Positions 7,478 through 16,287 of a stretch of 64,000 bases of DNA are shown one piece after another. Under the pieces are notes generated by a model, which did not search any database, was not told where the DNA came from, and saw only the letters and a list, made by a program, of their open reading frames with translations. Made by a program: the position numbers and the translations under genes. This DNA is from Stutzerimonas chloritidismutans AW-1 (lineage in GTDB: Bacteria; Pseudomonadota; Gammaproteobacteria; Pseudomonadales; Pseudomonadaceae): NCBI RefSeq assembly GCF_000495915.1, contig NZ_AOFQ01000007.1, positions 62,001 through 126,000 on the forward strand. Reading direction: 5' to 3'. Each line of letters starts with the position of its first letter. Within the stretch, counting starts at the first letter, position 1.

Positions 7478-9394
7478 TTACAGGTCCCAGGCCAGTGACA
7501 GCCCCACTCCGTGGTCGCGGTTATCGTTGCCGCGGTAATGGTAGTTGGCGCGCAGCGCCAGACCGGGCGTCAGGCGGTGCGTCAGGCCCACGCTGAAGCG
7601 CGTCTGGTCGCCGGTCGGTACCGCGCCCGGCAGCTCGAAGCTGTTGCCCGACACACTGTTCAGCGACATGCGCAGGTCACGCCGATCCTCGTCCTCGCGC
7701 TCCACCTCCCGCGCCACCTCGCCGAATAGCCGCGTGCGTTCGCTCAGCGCATAGTCGCCGAACAGGCCGAGTGAGAGGCGCAGCGAATCCAGTTCCTGAT
7801 CGTCATAGCTCAATGCAGTGGAGCGCTCGCCCTGCTCGCTGTAACCATCGACTTCGACCTTCTGATAGCTGGCACCGACGAATGGGCCGAACTGGAGTTG
7901 ATCGCCTGGCTGCATCAGGTTGAAGCCAGCCTTCGCCGCCGCGCCCCATAGCGTGCCTTCGGTGTCACCCTTTTCCGTGCGCTCGCTGATGCCAAGGGCG
8001 AACGTACGCTTGAGGTCGTGGTAGTCCAGATACCCGGCGCTGAGGCTGAAGTCGGCGAACAGACGCTGGTGTTCGTAACGGGCGAAGGCCGTGGCCAGGT
8101 AGCTGCGCATGTCGTACTCGGAGTCGTTTCTGCCCAGTTCCAGCGAGTTTTCCGCCAGGCCCAGGCTGACGCCGGCCAGCCACGTCTCACTCAAACGCTG
8201 GGTAACACCAAGCGACAGGCTCAGGCCGCTACCGTCACCGCCACCGTAACCGTCGTACTCAGGCCGGTTGTAACCACCCTGGACGAAGGTGCGCCAGGCG
8301 CCGACCGCCTGCCAGTCGCCGCGCCGCGCAGACAGTTCGTTGTCCAGTTGCTGCAGGTGAGCGCGCAGTGCCGAGCGGCCCATTTCCGGTAGCAGGGATA
8401 CTTCCCACGGCGCGGAAATGATCGAGTACAGGTAGTCGGCGCTGATCTGATGAACAGCGGTGGTTGGATGGACGGCGTCGTTGAACAGCAGGCGGTTAGG
8501 ATCAGGTGCTGTGCCGCCGAGGCTGTAGGTCGGGTCCGGCAGGCAGGTGCCGCCCGACGCATCGAAACACACGGCTGTCTGTGCCACGTTGGGGTCGAAG
8601 CCGAAGGCGGCCAGGTCAGCACGTACCTCGGCCAGCAACAGGCGGTTGTTCACCAGCACATAGTTGCCACCCTGGGCTTGCAGCTGTTCTGCCAGCGCTG
8701 CGTTGAACTGGTCGCTCAGAAAGTTGAGTGTGGCAGCTCCGCCCGGACCAGCGGTGGCACCTAGTGGCGTGATGCCGACGTCCGGCAGATCGGAGACGAT
8801 GAAGTAGCGCGCGCCCGCGGCCTGTAGTGCAGCGACGCCAGCCACCAGATTGCCGGCGGCGTCAGCCATCGTGACCGGGTTGGTGCCGAGCTGGAAGATG
8901 TCGTTACCGCCGCCGTTCAGGTAGTAGAGAGCATTGCTGTCGACGCGCGGGTTCTCGACCAGATAGCCGGGCCGGGTCCGGGTAGAGCCGCCCGCGGAAA
9001 CGGTCGAGTCGAGGGTGATCGAATCGAGAATCTGGTCGGTGCGGTAACCGCCGACGGCATAGTTGGTGCCGTCCGGATTGCCTGTAAGGACTGCCGGTAA
9101 CAGCGGCGTGGAGGGTAACGATTGAAGGCCCAGCATGCTCGCCAGGCGTTGCGTGCCGACCTCGCCGATATATTCGCCGGCACCATAGGTAGGGCCGGTG
9201 CGGTTGGTGAAGCGCAGACCTCCTGTAGGGTTGCCCCCGAGTGTCGGGCTTTGCAGATCGGGAAAGTTGCCAGCATCGCTCAGCGAGTCGCCGAACACGA
9301 CGAACTGACTGAACGGGCCGTCATCGGCGATGGCCGCGTCTGTCGCGCAGGTGAGTAGAACGGCTGCCGCAAGCGGTTTGAGGGCGCTCTGCAC
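7478..9394 (-). CDS. estA: GDSL esterase autotransporter EstA
   Basis: 638 residues with a GTG start at 9392-9394, chosen because AAGGAG sits 7 bases upstream; longer in-frame starts have no ribosome site and would bury the signal peptide. A signal peptide (about 1-24, ending near DAAIA) is followed by a GDSL lipase/esterase domain with FGDSLSDAGNF (Ser37), NGGGNDIF and NDAVHPTTAVH (catalytic Asp/His). The C-terminal about 280 residues form an autotransporter beta-barrel ending GLSLAWDL. The length agrees with P. aeruginosa EstA (about 646). The esterase domain stays anchored in the outer membrane facing out. EstA is linked to rhamnolipid production, motility and biofilm in P. aeruginosa; the role here is inferred by homology. 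Confidence 0.94.
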   Translation of the reverse strand: MQSALKPLAAAVLLTCATDAAIADDGPFSQFVVFGDSLSDAGNFPDLQSPTLGGNPTGGLRFTNRTGPTYGAGEYIGEVGTQRLASMLGLQSLPSTPLLPAVLTGNPDGTNYAVGGYRTDQILDSITLDSTVSAGGSTRTRPGYLVENPRVDSNALYYLNGGGNDIFQLGTNPVTMADAAGNLVAGVAALQAAGARYFIVSDLPDVGITPLGATAGPGGAATLNFLSDQFNAALAEQLQAQGGNYVLVNNRLLLAEVRADLAAFGFDPNVAQTAVCFDASGGTCLPDPTYSLGGTAPDPNRLLFNDAVHPTTAVHQISADYLYSIISAPWEVSLLPEMGRSALRAHLQQLDNELSARRGDWQAVGAWRTFVQGGYNRPEYDGYGGGDGSGLSLSLGVTQRLSETWLAGVSLGLAENSLELGRNDSEYDMRSYLATAFARYEHQRLFADFSLSAGYLDYHDLKRTFALGISERTEKGDTEGTLWGAAAKAGFNLMQPGDQLQFGPFVGASYQKVEVDGYSEQGERSTALSYDDQELDSLRLSLGLFGDYALSERTRLFGEVAREVEREDEDRRDLRMSLNSVSGNSFELPGAVPTGDQTRFSVGLTHRLTPGLALRANYHYRGNDNRDHGVGLSLAWDL

Positions 9395-9732
9395 GGGTAA
9401 CTCCTTATTGTTCTTTTTGTTTGGATGCATCGCTCGCACATGCGCGGGCGATCCGGCCACGCTATTGGGAGCCGCCAGCGGGTATAAGCGCCCGAAAGGG
9501 CGATTTTTCCGAACGGTAGATCGTTCTTAGGAGTTATTTGCAGCTTCGATTTCATTGTCCTGGCTCAAGGGTTGTTGGTGGCCAACTGATACCATTCGCC
9601 GCGCTTGCGCTTCTGTGGACGTCCGATGCACCGGCGAACGGTGGTCTTCTTTGAGACGGATATGAAAGCAGCCGGCGGCGTCCGGACCGCCGGTTGTAAA
9701 GAAACCTTCCCTGCCTGGGAGCACAATAATAA
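9395..9732. other. divergent region between estA and a diguanylate cyclase gene
   Basis: 338 bp. It contains a GC hairpin (9672-9678 with 9687-9693) about 40 bp before the + strand gene, and a smaller GCGCCC/GGGCG hairpin near 9488-9502. No open frame here is credible. Either hairpin could affect the leader of the + strand transcript. Confidence 0.35.
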
Positions 9733-10929
9733 ATGCCATCGATTCTCGACCTGCTGCGCAGTCGCCTGAGCTCGTTGCTGCCCAGCGAGCTCAAGTTCAA
9801 CGAGCTTCGCCATCTGCTGAGCCCGCGACGCCATCCACTGCTGCTCTGCCAGCGCCGCGCGACCCTGATCGTCAACCGTGTTCGCCTGTTTGCCTTTCTG
9901 TTCGCAGTGCTCACTCCGCTGTGGAGTCTGATCGATCTGCTGGTGTTCGAGCCCAAGCTGTGGGCAGCGCTGGCCGGTTTTCGGATGATGGCGTGCCTGG
10001 CGTTCACCTGCCTGCTGCTGTTCTACCGTCCGAGCGGCAATCTGCTGGACGCCTATCGGGCGATCGCGATCTTGTTCGCCATTCCGACCATCTTCTACAT
10101 CGCCTCGCACACCTTGCTCGGCAGCTATCAACTGGCGCAGTTCTCCGCGGTGGTCGGCGCCGGCTATGCCTTTCTGCCATTCGTGCTGATGGCCGGGCTG
10201 ACCATTTTCCCGCTGACCCTGGTGGAGAATCTGGTGCTCTCCAGCCTGTTGCTGCTGGCCCAGGCGCTGGCTGGCTATCTCAGCTGGGCGACGCTGAACT
10301 GGCCGTCGTTCGCCGGTGCCTTCTGGCTGTTGATCCTGATCGCCGGCGTCGCCAGCCTGGCCAGTATGAGCCAGCTGGCGTTCATGTTCGCGCTGGTGCG
10401 CCAGGCCATCCGGGACCCGCTCACCGGGGTCTTCTCCCGCGGCAGCGGCGAGGAGATCCTTCGGCTGCAGTGGGACAGCGCACAGCGCAAGAGTGGTCCG
10501 CTGGCGCTGGCATTCATCGACCTCGACCACTTCAAGTCGATCAACGACAACCATGGTCACGAATCCGGCGATCAGGTACTGCGCGAGGCGGCCAGGCGTC
10601 TGGTGGCGACGCTGCGTGGCTCCGACAGCCTGCTGCGCTGGGGCGGCGAAGAGTTCCTGTTGATCATGCCGGAGACCGACATGCAGCAGGCGCACATGGC
10701 GCTCGAGCGCATCATTGGCCAGGGCCTCGGCGTGCGGCCGGACGGTGCGCCGCTGACGGCGAGCATCGGGTTGGCCGAACGCCGTTGCGATCAGGTCGCG
10801 AACTACCGTGACCTGCTGGAGCTGGCGGATAAGCGCATGTACTGCGCCAAGACGAGCGGGCGCAATCGCCTCTGCGCCATGGAGCCGGAGGCTGTGCAGC
10901 CGCCCCAGGCATTCGCCGTGGGCGGCTAG
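9733..10929 (+). CDS. membrane diguanylate cyclase (GGDEF)
   Basis: 398 residues. The N-terminal half has about six hydrophobic helices between residues 50 and 222. The GGDEF domain follows, with DPLTGVFSRGSGEEIL near 228, FIDLDHFKSINDNHGHESGD near 261 and an intact active-site GGEEF at 304-308. An RxxD inhibitory site (RGSD, 295-298) lies five residues before GGEEF, so product inhibition by c-di-GMP is expected. Predicted reaction: two GTP to c-di-GMP. The N-terminal ligand is unknown. It is convergent with pncB, 3 bp apart. Confidence 0.92.
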   Translation: MPSILDLLRSRLSSLLPSELKFNELRHLLSPRRHPLLLCQRRATLIVNRVRLFAFLFAVLTPLWSLIDLLVFEPKLWAALAGFRMMACLAFTCLLLFYRPSGNLLDAYRAIAILFAIPTIFYIASHTLLGSYQLAQFSAVVGAGYAFLPFVLMAGLTIFPLTLVENLVLSSLLLLAQALAGYLSWATLNWPSFAGAFWLLILIAGVASLASMSQLAFMFALVRQAIRDPLTGVFSRGSGEEILRLQWDSAQRKSGPLALAFIDLDHFKSINDNHGHESGDQVLREAARRLVATLRGSDSLLRWGGEEFLLIMPETDMQQAHMALERIIGQGLGVRPDGAPLTASIGLAERRCDQVANYRDLLELADKRMYCAKTSGRNRLCAMEPEAVQPPQAFAVGG

Positions 10930-10932
10930 TCG

Positions 10933-12135
10933 TTAGCCATTGGCCAAGCCGAAGACGTGCCGCATGTAGCTGACGAATGCCTCGTCGCGGCACATGGTCT
11001 TGCCCGGCGAGTCGGAGATTTTTGCCACCGGTTGACCATTGCAGGCGGTCATCTTGATGACCATGTTGGTCGGCTCCACGCCCGGGATGTCGCAGGTCAG
11101 TCCGGTACCGATGCCGAAACTCGGATTGCTGCGCCCGATCAGCGCGCGATGGAGTTCCAGCGCTCTGGCCAGGTCCAGGCCATCGGAGAAGATCAGCTGG
11201 CGGGTTTTCGGATCGATACCCAGGCGCTGGTAATGCGCGATGGCCTTCTCTGCCCACAGCAGAGGGTCGCCAGAGTCATGACGCAGGCCGTCGAACAGCT
11301 TGGCGAAGTACAGATCGAAATCGCGCAGGAAAGCATCCATGGTGATGCAGTCGGTGAGCGCGATGCCCAATGCCCCACGATATTCGCGAACCCAGCAGTC
11401 CAGCGCCGCAACCTGGCTGTCGATCAGCCGCGGGCCGAGTTGCTGGTGCGCCATGATCCACTCATGGGCCATGGTGCCCATCGGCTTCACATTCCGCGTG
11501 CGTGCCAGATGCACATTGCTGGTGCCGGCGAACCGGCCGGGAAAATCGCATTGCAGTCGGTCCACCACCATCGCCTGCACGGCAAAGGAGAAACGACGGC
11601 GTGTGCCGAAATCCGCCAGGGTGAAGCTGGCCAGTTCGTCGCTGCTGGCCTGGCTGCGTAGCCAGTGCAGCTTCTCATCCAGCCGGTCGCGCGCCTGGCC
11701 CAGCGTCACCGCCGGGTAGCGCGCGCGGTTGCGCACCTCGCTGACGATGGCCAGCAGCGGCACTTCGAACAGGATCACATGGAGCCAGGGGCCGCGCAGG
11801 TGCATCACCAGCTCGCCGTCCTCGATGCTCACCTGCAGATAACGCAGATCGAAACGGAACAAACCGAGGAAGCGGATGAAGTCGGGCTGCATGTAGGGGA
11901 TGCGCTCGAGGTAGGCCAGCTCCTCGGTTGTCATCTGCAGCTCGGCAAGCGCCTCGATCTGCTGGCGGATCTCGTCGAGGTAGGGCGTCAGGTCCTCACC
12001 GGAGCGGCTGCGGAATGCCCACTCCACCTCCGCGTTCGGATAGTGATGCAGCACCGCCTGCATCATGGTGAGCTTGTAGAAATCGGTATCCAGCAGGCTC
12101 TGGACGATTCGTTCGGAAAAGGCGCTGCTGTTCAT
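10933..12135 (-). CDS. pncB: nicotinate phosphoribosyltransferase PncB
   Basis: 400 residues, matching the usual about 399 in Pseudomonas. It catalyses nicotinate + PRPP + ATP to nicotinate mononucleotide in NAD salvage. Family motifs include [20 protein letters not shown] at the N-terminus, [20 protein letters not shown] with the catalytic/phosphorylated His region, and FSDGLD...[10 protein letters not shown] in the PRPP-binding part. The start at 12135 has GGAG six bases upstream; the frame is open 16 codons further but without a ribosome site. The upstream region carries an unusual tandem repeat (12228-12253). Confidence 0.95.
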   Translation of the reverse strand: MNSSAFSERIVQSLLDTDFYKLTMMQAVLHHYPNAEVEWAFRSRSGEDLTPYLDEIRQQIEALAELQMTTEELAYLERIPYMQPDFIRFLGLFRFDLRYLQVSIEDGELVMHLRGPWLHVILFEVPLLAIVSEVRNRARYPAVTLGQARDRLDEKLHWLRSQASSDELASFTLADFGTRRRFSFAVQAMVVDRLQCDFPGRFAGTSNVHLARTRNVKPMGTMAHEWIMAHQQLGPRLIDSQVAALDCWVREYRGALGIALTDCITMDAFLRDFDLYFAKLFDGLRHDSGDPLLWAEKAIAHYQRLGIDPKTRQLIFSDGLDLARALELHRALIGRSNPSFGIGTGLTCDIPGVEPTNMVIKMTACNGQPVAKISDSPGKTMCRDEAFVSYMRHVFGLANG

Positions 12136-12227
12136 CGACCGCTCCAGCTTGAAATGCCTGTCGATGATATCGACAAACGGCAAGGGATGCAGGTCATCGT
12201 TATAAGTTAGGAATGAGTAAAATAACC

Positions 12228-12253
12228 GCAGATATCAGCTGCAGATATCAGCT
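12228..12253. repeat. perfect 13-bp tandem repeat upstream of pncB
   Basis: GCAGATATCAGCT occurs twice head to tail (12228-12240 and 12241-12253), and each copy contains the palindrome GATATC. It lies about 93 bp upstream of the pncB start in an A/T-rich stretch. It could be a paired operator for an NAD-related regulator, but nothing in the window identifies the protein. The rest of 12136-12437 shows no gene. Confidence 0.55.
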
Positions 12254-12385
12254 TCTGCCTGGCCGTCGCTTTGCGCAAACGGCTTATGAATATAATTCGG
12301 CCGGCTATATATCGATCGGATAGCAATATCGCATTACTTTGCAGTTTCGTTTTTTGATTATTCGCTTAAAGGATTGAATGGAGAA

Positions 12386-12426
12386 ATGAAGAAGGGCAGG
12401 GCCATACGGCGCCTGCCCTTCTTCAT
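12386..12426 (-). terminator. terminator of the KGG-protein gene
   Basis: A 15-bp perfect stem (12386-12400 with 12412-12426) with an 11-nt loop. On the minus strand the stem ends CTTCTTCAT and is followed by TTCTCC, a pyrimidine-rich end. It starts 12 bp after the stop at 12438. Confidence 0.8.
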
Positions 12427-12437
12427 CTCCTCAGCAC

Positions 12438-12608
12438 TTAGCTGCTGCGGCCACCGCCGTGGCTGTTCTGGCCGCCCTTGCGGCCGGCCTCGGAGGCCTT
12501 CTCGCGGTCATTGGCGAAGTTGCCGCCGCTGTTGTGGCCGCCCTTGCGGCCAGCATCGGAAGCTTTCTCTCGATCGTTGGCGAAGTTGCCAGGGTTGTTA
12601 TTTGCCAT
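12438..12608 (-). CDS. KGG-repeat general stress protein (56 residues)
   Basis: A very small, hydrophilic protein made of two near-identical repeats, each GNFANDREKAS(D/E)AGRKGG, between a short Asn-rich N-terminus and a Gly/Ser-rich tail. This is the KGG / stress-induced-protein family (compare YciG of E. coli and con-10 of Neurospora), usually intrinsically disordered and induced in stationary phase or stress. The ATG at 12606-12608 has AGGAGA upstream, and a strong terminator follows the stop, so it is a real monocistronic gene despite its size. Molecular function unknown; a hydration or protective role is the family-level guess. Confidence 0.9.
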   Translation of the reverse strand: MANNNPGNFANDREKASDAGRKGGHNSGGNFANDREKASEAGRKGGQNSHGGGRSS

Positions 12609-12842
12609 GTGTATTTCTCCTCAATTGGATAGACACGTTCAAAAACGGCTGAAAGAGAGAGATCAATCAGCCTCACAGTGTCAGAGGAAGACTTCAGACA
12701 AGAGTTTCGGTGAATTCAAAAGTGTAGACGAATGGTTTTCCCCATGTTGCGTATGACTATGGCGGACTGAAATTACAGGCGAAGCGGCAAAGTTGCAGGA
12801 ACGAATTACGATTATCCGAGAGCGGAATTATCCAACCGCGCC

Positions 12843-13076
12843 TCAGGCCGCAAGTTTCGTCTTGCGCTCGGCCAGAAGGCGCATCACGTAGCCGATCTTC
12901 AGCGCCGTGGGGCCGAGGATGACCAGCGCATGGGCCGCGATGATGCTGCCCATCGCCAGATGTCGATCGAACAGGTAGGCGCCGCTGATGCCCAGCAGCA
13001 GGAGCAGTATGCCTGCGACCATCAGCGCATTTGCGGCGCCCATCAGGCGTTGTGGAGAAGCTGAGTGATAAAGCAT
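12843..13076 (-). CDS. ppyR: small two-helix membrane protein, PpyR-like
   Basis: 77 residues with two clear TM helices (NALMVAGILLLLLGISGAYLF and SIIAAHALVILGPTALKIGY) and a basic C-terminus. It starts 51 bp after the flavohaemoglobin stop on the same strand. In P. aeruginosa the gene next to fhp is ppyR, a small predicted membrane protein reported to influence psl and pyoverdine expression. Size, topology and neighbour match, so I assign PpyR by synteny; sequence identity was not measured. Co-transcription with hmp is likely, so expression may follow nitric oxide or oxygen signals. Confidence 0.7.
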   Translation of the reverse strand: MLYHSASPQRLMGAANALMVAGILLLLLGISGAYLFDRHLAMGSIIAAHALVILGPTALKIGYVMRLLAERKTKLAA

Positions 13077-13127
13077 GACTGAATCTCCTTCGGGGAGAGG
13101 CTCGCGCCGGGCGAGCCTCCGAATGGA

Positions 13128-14306
13128 TCAATCGAGTGCCGAAGCGGGTCCGAAGAACTCGTAGCGGGTTTGCTGTTCCGGCACACCGAGTGACTTCAGC
13201 TGGCGGCGGACGGCAGCCATGAAGGGTTTCGGCCCGAGGAAATAGGCGTCCACGTCGCGGTCTTCCGGTAGCCACCTGCCAAGCTGTTGCTCGGTCAGGC
13301 GGCCAACGGCATCCGGCGCGGCATCTGCGCCGTCGTGCTCCTCATAGCAGTAGAAACGCTTGAGCTGGGCGTGACGCTCGGCCAGCGCGTCCACGCTGCG
13401 GCGGAACGCATGCACGCCGGCATTGCGCGCGCAGTGGATGAAGTGCACCGGTCGTGCGCTGGCCAGAGCCTGTTCCAGCATCGCCAGGGTAGGCGTGATA
13501 CCGACGCCGCCGCTGATCAGCACCAGGGGCTTGTCGCCCGGTTCGAGGGTGAACTCGCCAGCCGGCGCGAACAGCTCCAGCACGGCACCTTCGGGCATGG
13601 CATGCAGCGCGTTCGAGGCGACGCCGACGGGTTCGCGCTTGACGCTGATGCGGTATTCGCTGCCATTGCTGGCGGCGGACAGCGAGTAGTTGCGGCGCAC
13701 CTCCTGGCCGTCGACCTCCAGGCGCAGGCCGATGTACTGGCCGGGCAGAAAGTCCATCAACGCGCCGCCATCTTCCGGCTGCAGGTGAAAGGAGGTGATC
13801 TCTGCGCTTTCGACGATCTTGCGCGCAATGCGAAAACGCCGCGCCCCCCGCCAGCCACCATCCGCCTCGGCCTTGGTCTGGTAGAGATTCTCCTCCTGAC
13901 CGATAAGGATGTTGGCGAGTTGCTGGTAGGCGGCGCCCCAGGCGTCGATCACGGCGTCGGTAGCGATCTCGTCGCCGAGCACTTCGCGGATCGCCCGCAG
14001 CAGGCAGGAGCCCACCAGCGGGTAATGCTCGGGCAGTACCTGCAGCGCGACATGCTTGTTGATGATCTGAGCGACCAGCGGGCCGAGGGCGTCGAGCCGG
14101 TCGATGTGTTTGGCATACATCAGCACGCCGTTGGCCAGTGCACGCGGCTGTTCACCGCTGGCCTGGTGGGCCTGATTGAACAGCGGGCGCACTTCGGGAT
14201 GCTCACTGAGCAGCAGGTTGTAGAAATGGGTGGTCAAGGCCTCGCCGCCGCTTTCCAGCAGCGGCACGGTGGCTTTGATAAGGGCAGTCTGTTCAGCGCA
14301 AAGCAT
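13128..14306 (-). CDS. hmp: flavohaemoglobin nitric oxide dioxygenase
   Basis: 392 residues, standard length. The globin domain (1-140) has the proximal haem ligand His85 (INKHVALQ) and the B10 tyrosine Tyr29 (THFYN). The FAD domain (about 150-260) has VRRNYSLSAAS. The NAD(P) domain has LVLISGGVGITPTLAML and ends near YFLGPKPFMAAV. The protein oxidises NO to nitrate using O2 and NAD(P)H in the cytoplasm. The P. aeruginosa fhp neighbour fhpR, a sigma54 NO sensor, is not adjacent here; instead an ANR/DNR-like box lies at 14403-14416 upstream. The PpyR-like gene follows. Confidence 0.96.
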   Translation of the reverse strand: MLCAEQTALIKATVPLLESGGEALTTHFYNLLLSEHPEVRPLFNQAHQASGEQPRALANGVLMYAKHIDRLDALGPLVAQIINKHVALQVLPEHYPLVGSCLLRAIREVLGDEIATDAVIDAWGAAYQQLANILIGQEENLYQTKAEADGGWRGARRFRIARKIVESAEITSFHLQPEDGGALMDFLPGQYIGLRLEVDGQEVRRNYSLSAASNGSEYRISVKREPVGVASNALHAMPEGAVLELFAPAGEFTLEPGDKPLVLISGGVGITPTLAMLEQALASARPVHFIHCARNAGVHAFRRSVDALAERHAQLKRFYCYEEHDGADAAPDAVGRLTEQQLGRWLPEDRDVDAYFLGPKPFMAAVRRQLKSLGVPEQQTRYEFFGPASALD

Positions 14307-14402
14307 TGCTAACTCCTCTGATGGGAAAGTCGTCCTGTATTCGCGGGGCGAACACGAAACGTTCTGCCATAGAGGCTTTCAACAATCGTTCCAGGTCGAA
14401 AA

Positions 14403-14416
14403 TTGACTTGAATCAA
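14403..14416. promoter_or_regulatory. FNR/ANR/DNR-type box upstream of hmp
   Basis: TTGAC-TTGA-ATCAA matches the consensus TTGAT-N4-ATCAA at 9 of 10 specified positions. It lies 97 bp upstream of the hmp start and 164 bp upstream of the + strand gene at 14580. A distance of that order fits activation of hmp by an oxygen- or NO-sensing CRP/FNR protein such as DNR. Confidence 0.6.
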
Positions 14417-14579
14417 GGTTTGCAGGATGTGCGAGGTAAAAAGAACCTTGGCTTTTCATGGTGATATGGACCTTAAAGGGTCGAAATCACCTTGGCGGTG
14501 ACGATCGAACCTCGCCCGCTGGCAGCTTTCTTACCAGGGGCGATCCGCGATATTTCATTCAACAGCAGGAGAGAGGGCA

Positions 14580-14804
14580 ATGGAGATCTATCACATCACT
14601 CACGAAGATGACCGCTGGGTGCTACGCGAAGAAGGCGATCAGCGCGCGTTGCTCGAAGCCGGGAATCGACAGGACATTCTCGATGAGACGCGCGACTACA
14701 TGAAGCTGCGTACTGCGCTGGTGAACGTCCACGGCGACGACGGCAGCATCGAGGAGGAGCATCGCTACCCTCAGGAGCAGAACCCGCTGGAGACCAAGGG
14801 CTGA
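14580..14804 (+). CDS. DUF2188-like small protein
   Basis: 74 residues: MEIYHITHEDDRWVLREEG, then an acidic body ending EEEHRYPQEQNPLETKG. The opening strand pattern (YHI..DDRWVL..EG) followed by a helix resembles the DUF2188 family of short proteins of unknown function. There is no membrane segment. A clear ribosome site AGGAGAG precedes the ATG. It is convergent with pyk and shares a promoter region with hmp. Confidence 0.7.
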   Translation: MEIYHITHEDDRWVLREEGDQRALLEAGNRQDILDETRDYMKLRTALVNVHGDDGSIEEEHRYPQEQNPLETKG

Positions 14805-14839
14805 CCGCTTGGCCATTGTGCGCTGGGTGGGCTGCCAAC

Positions 14840-16255
14840 CTAGTCGAGGACTTCGATACGCAGCGTGTTGGTGGTGCCAGGTTGGCCGAGCGGCACGCCA
14901 GCGGTGATCAGCACCGTGTCACCACTGCCGGCCATGCCCTGGGCGCGCGCCAGCTCGAGGGCGTGGCTGCTGACCTGCTCCATATCGCGCATCGGTGCAT
15001 CCACCACCGAATACACGCCCCAGGCCACCGTGAGCTTGCGCGCGGTGGCGGTGCTCGGCGTCAGGCTGAGGATCGGCGTGGCCGGGCGCTCGCGCGAGGC
15101 TCGCAGGCTGGAGCGGCCTGACTCGGTGTAATTGACCAGCACCGCAATCGGCAGGATGCCACTGATGCGGCGGATCGCGCAGCTGATGGCATCCGGCAGC
15201 GTTGCCTCGGCATTCGGTCGGTGCACATCGAGCTGGGCCTGGAAATCCGGGCCGCCTTCGACCTGGCGGATGATCTTGCTCATCATGCTCACCGCTTCCA
15301 GCGGGTAGTCGCCCGAAGCGGTTTCCGCCGACAGCATCACCGCGTCTGCACCCTCGGCGACCGCGTTGGCCACGTCGGTGACCTCGGCGCGCGTCGGCGC
15401 CGGGGCGAAGCGCATGGATTCGAGCATCTGCGTCGCCACCACCACCGGGCGGCCGAGCTGGCGGCAGATGCGCACGATGTTCTTCTGAATGCGTGGCACA
15501 TTCTCCGGCGGCACCTCCACGCCGAGGTCGCCACGCGCGACCATGATCGCGTCGGACAGCCGCGCGATCTCGCGCAGGTGCTGCACCGCCGAAGGTTTCT
15601 CGATCTTGGCCATGAGGAAGGCGCGCTCACCGATCAGCTTGCGCGCCTCGTGTATGTCCTGTGGGCGCTGGACGAAGGACAGGGCCACCCAATCCACGCC
15701 CAGTTCAAGGCCGAAAGCCAGGTCGCGGCGATCCTTCTCCGTCAGCGGGCTAAGCTCCAGCACTGCTTCCGGCACGTTGACGCCCTTGCGGTCGGACAGC
15801 TCGCCGCCGGCGACCACGCGGGTGTCGATGGCATCGCTGTGGCGCGCGGTGACCGTCAGACGCAGGCGGCCATCGTCGATCAGCAGCTGCATGCCCGGCT
15901 CCAGCGCGGCGATGATCTCCGGGTGCGGCAGGTTCACGCGTCGGTTGTCGCCCGGCGTCGGGTCCAGATCCAGACGGAAGGCCTGATCACGATCCAGCCG
16001 CACCTTGCCCTCGGCGAAGCGGCCGACCCGGAGCTTGGGCCCTTGCAGGTCCATGAGGATGCCGATCGGTTGGTTCAACTCACGTTCCACCTCGCGAATC
16101 CAGGCGAAGCGTTCGGCATGGTCGGCGTGCTCGCCATGGCTGAAGTTCAGGCGGAACAGGTTGACCCCTGCCGCGACCAGCGCCCGTACATCATCGATGC
16201 TGCGGGTGGTGGGGCCGAGGGTGGCAAGTATCTTGACCTTCTTGTCGGGTTTCAT
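14840..16255 (-). CDS. pyk: pyruvate kinase
   Basis: 471 residues. Substrate and metal-binding motifs include KILATLGPTTRS at the N-terminus, LFRLNFSHGEHADH, MAKIEKPSAV, the signature IMVARGDLGVEVP, and VVVATQMLESM. It converts phosphoenolpyruvate and ADP to pyruvate and ATP. It lies 32 bp after ttuD on the same strand and is the last gene of the glyoxylate-to-pyruvate operon, the same place pykF occupies in P. aeruginosa. Its job here is probably to finish glycerate use rather than glucose glycolysis. Confidence 0.95.
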   Translation of the reverse strand: MKPDKKVKILATLGPTTRSIDDVRALVAAGVNLFRLNFSHGEHADHAERFAWIREVERELNQPIGILMDLQGPKLRVGRFAEGKVRLDRDQAFRLDLDPTPGDNRRVNLPHPEIIAALEPGMQLLIDDGRLRLTVTARHSDAIDTRVVAGGELSDRKGVNVPEAVLELSPLTEKDRRDLAFGLELGVDWVALSFVQRPQDIHEARKLIGERAFLMAKIEKPSAVQHLREIARLSDAIMVARGDLGVEVPPENVPRIQKNIVRICRQLGRPVVVATQMLESMRFAPAPTRAEVTDVANAVAEGADAVMLSAETASGDYPLEAVSMMSKIIRQVEGGPDFQAQLDVHRPNAEATLPDAISCAIRRISGILPIAVLVNYTESGRSSLRASRERPATPILSLTPSTATARKLTVAWGVYSVVDAPMRDMEQVSSHALELARAQGMAGSGDTVLITAGVPLGQPGTTNTLRIEVLD

Positions 16256-16287
16256 GGCGGGCTCGCTGGCAGGGGAGCGTCCTCGGT

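Noticed and set aside
12374-12756. Two 92-codon + strand frames across the KGG gene
   Set aside because: They are antisense to the KGG protein, whose repeats, ribosome site and terminator are clear.
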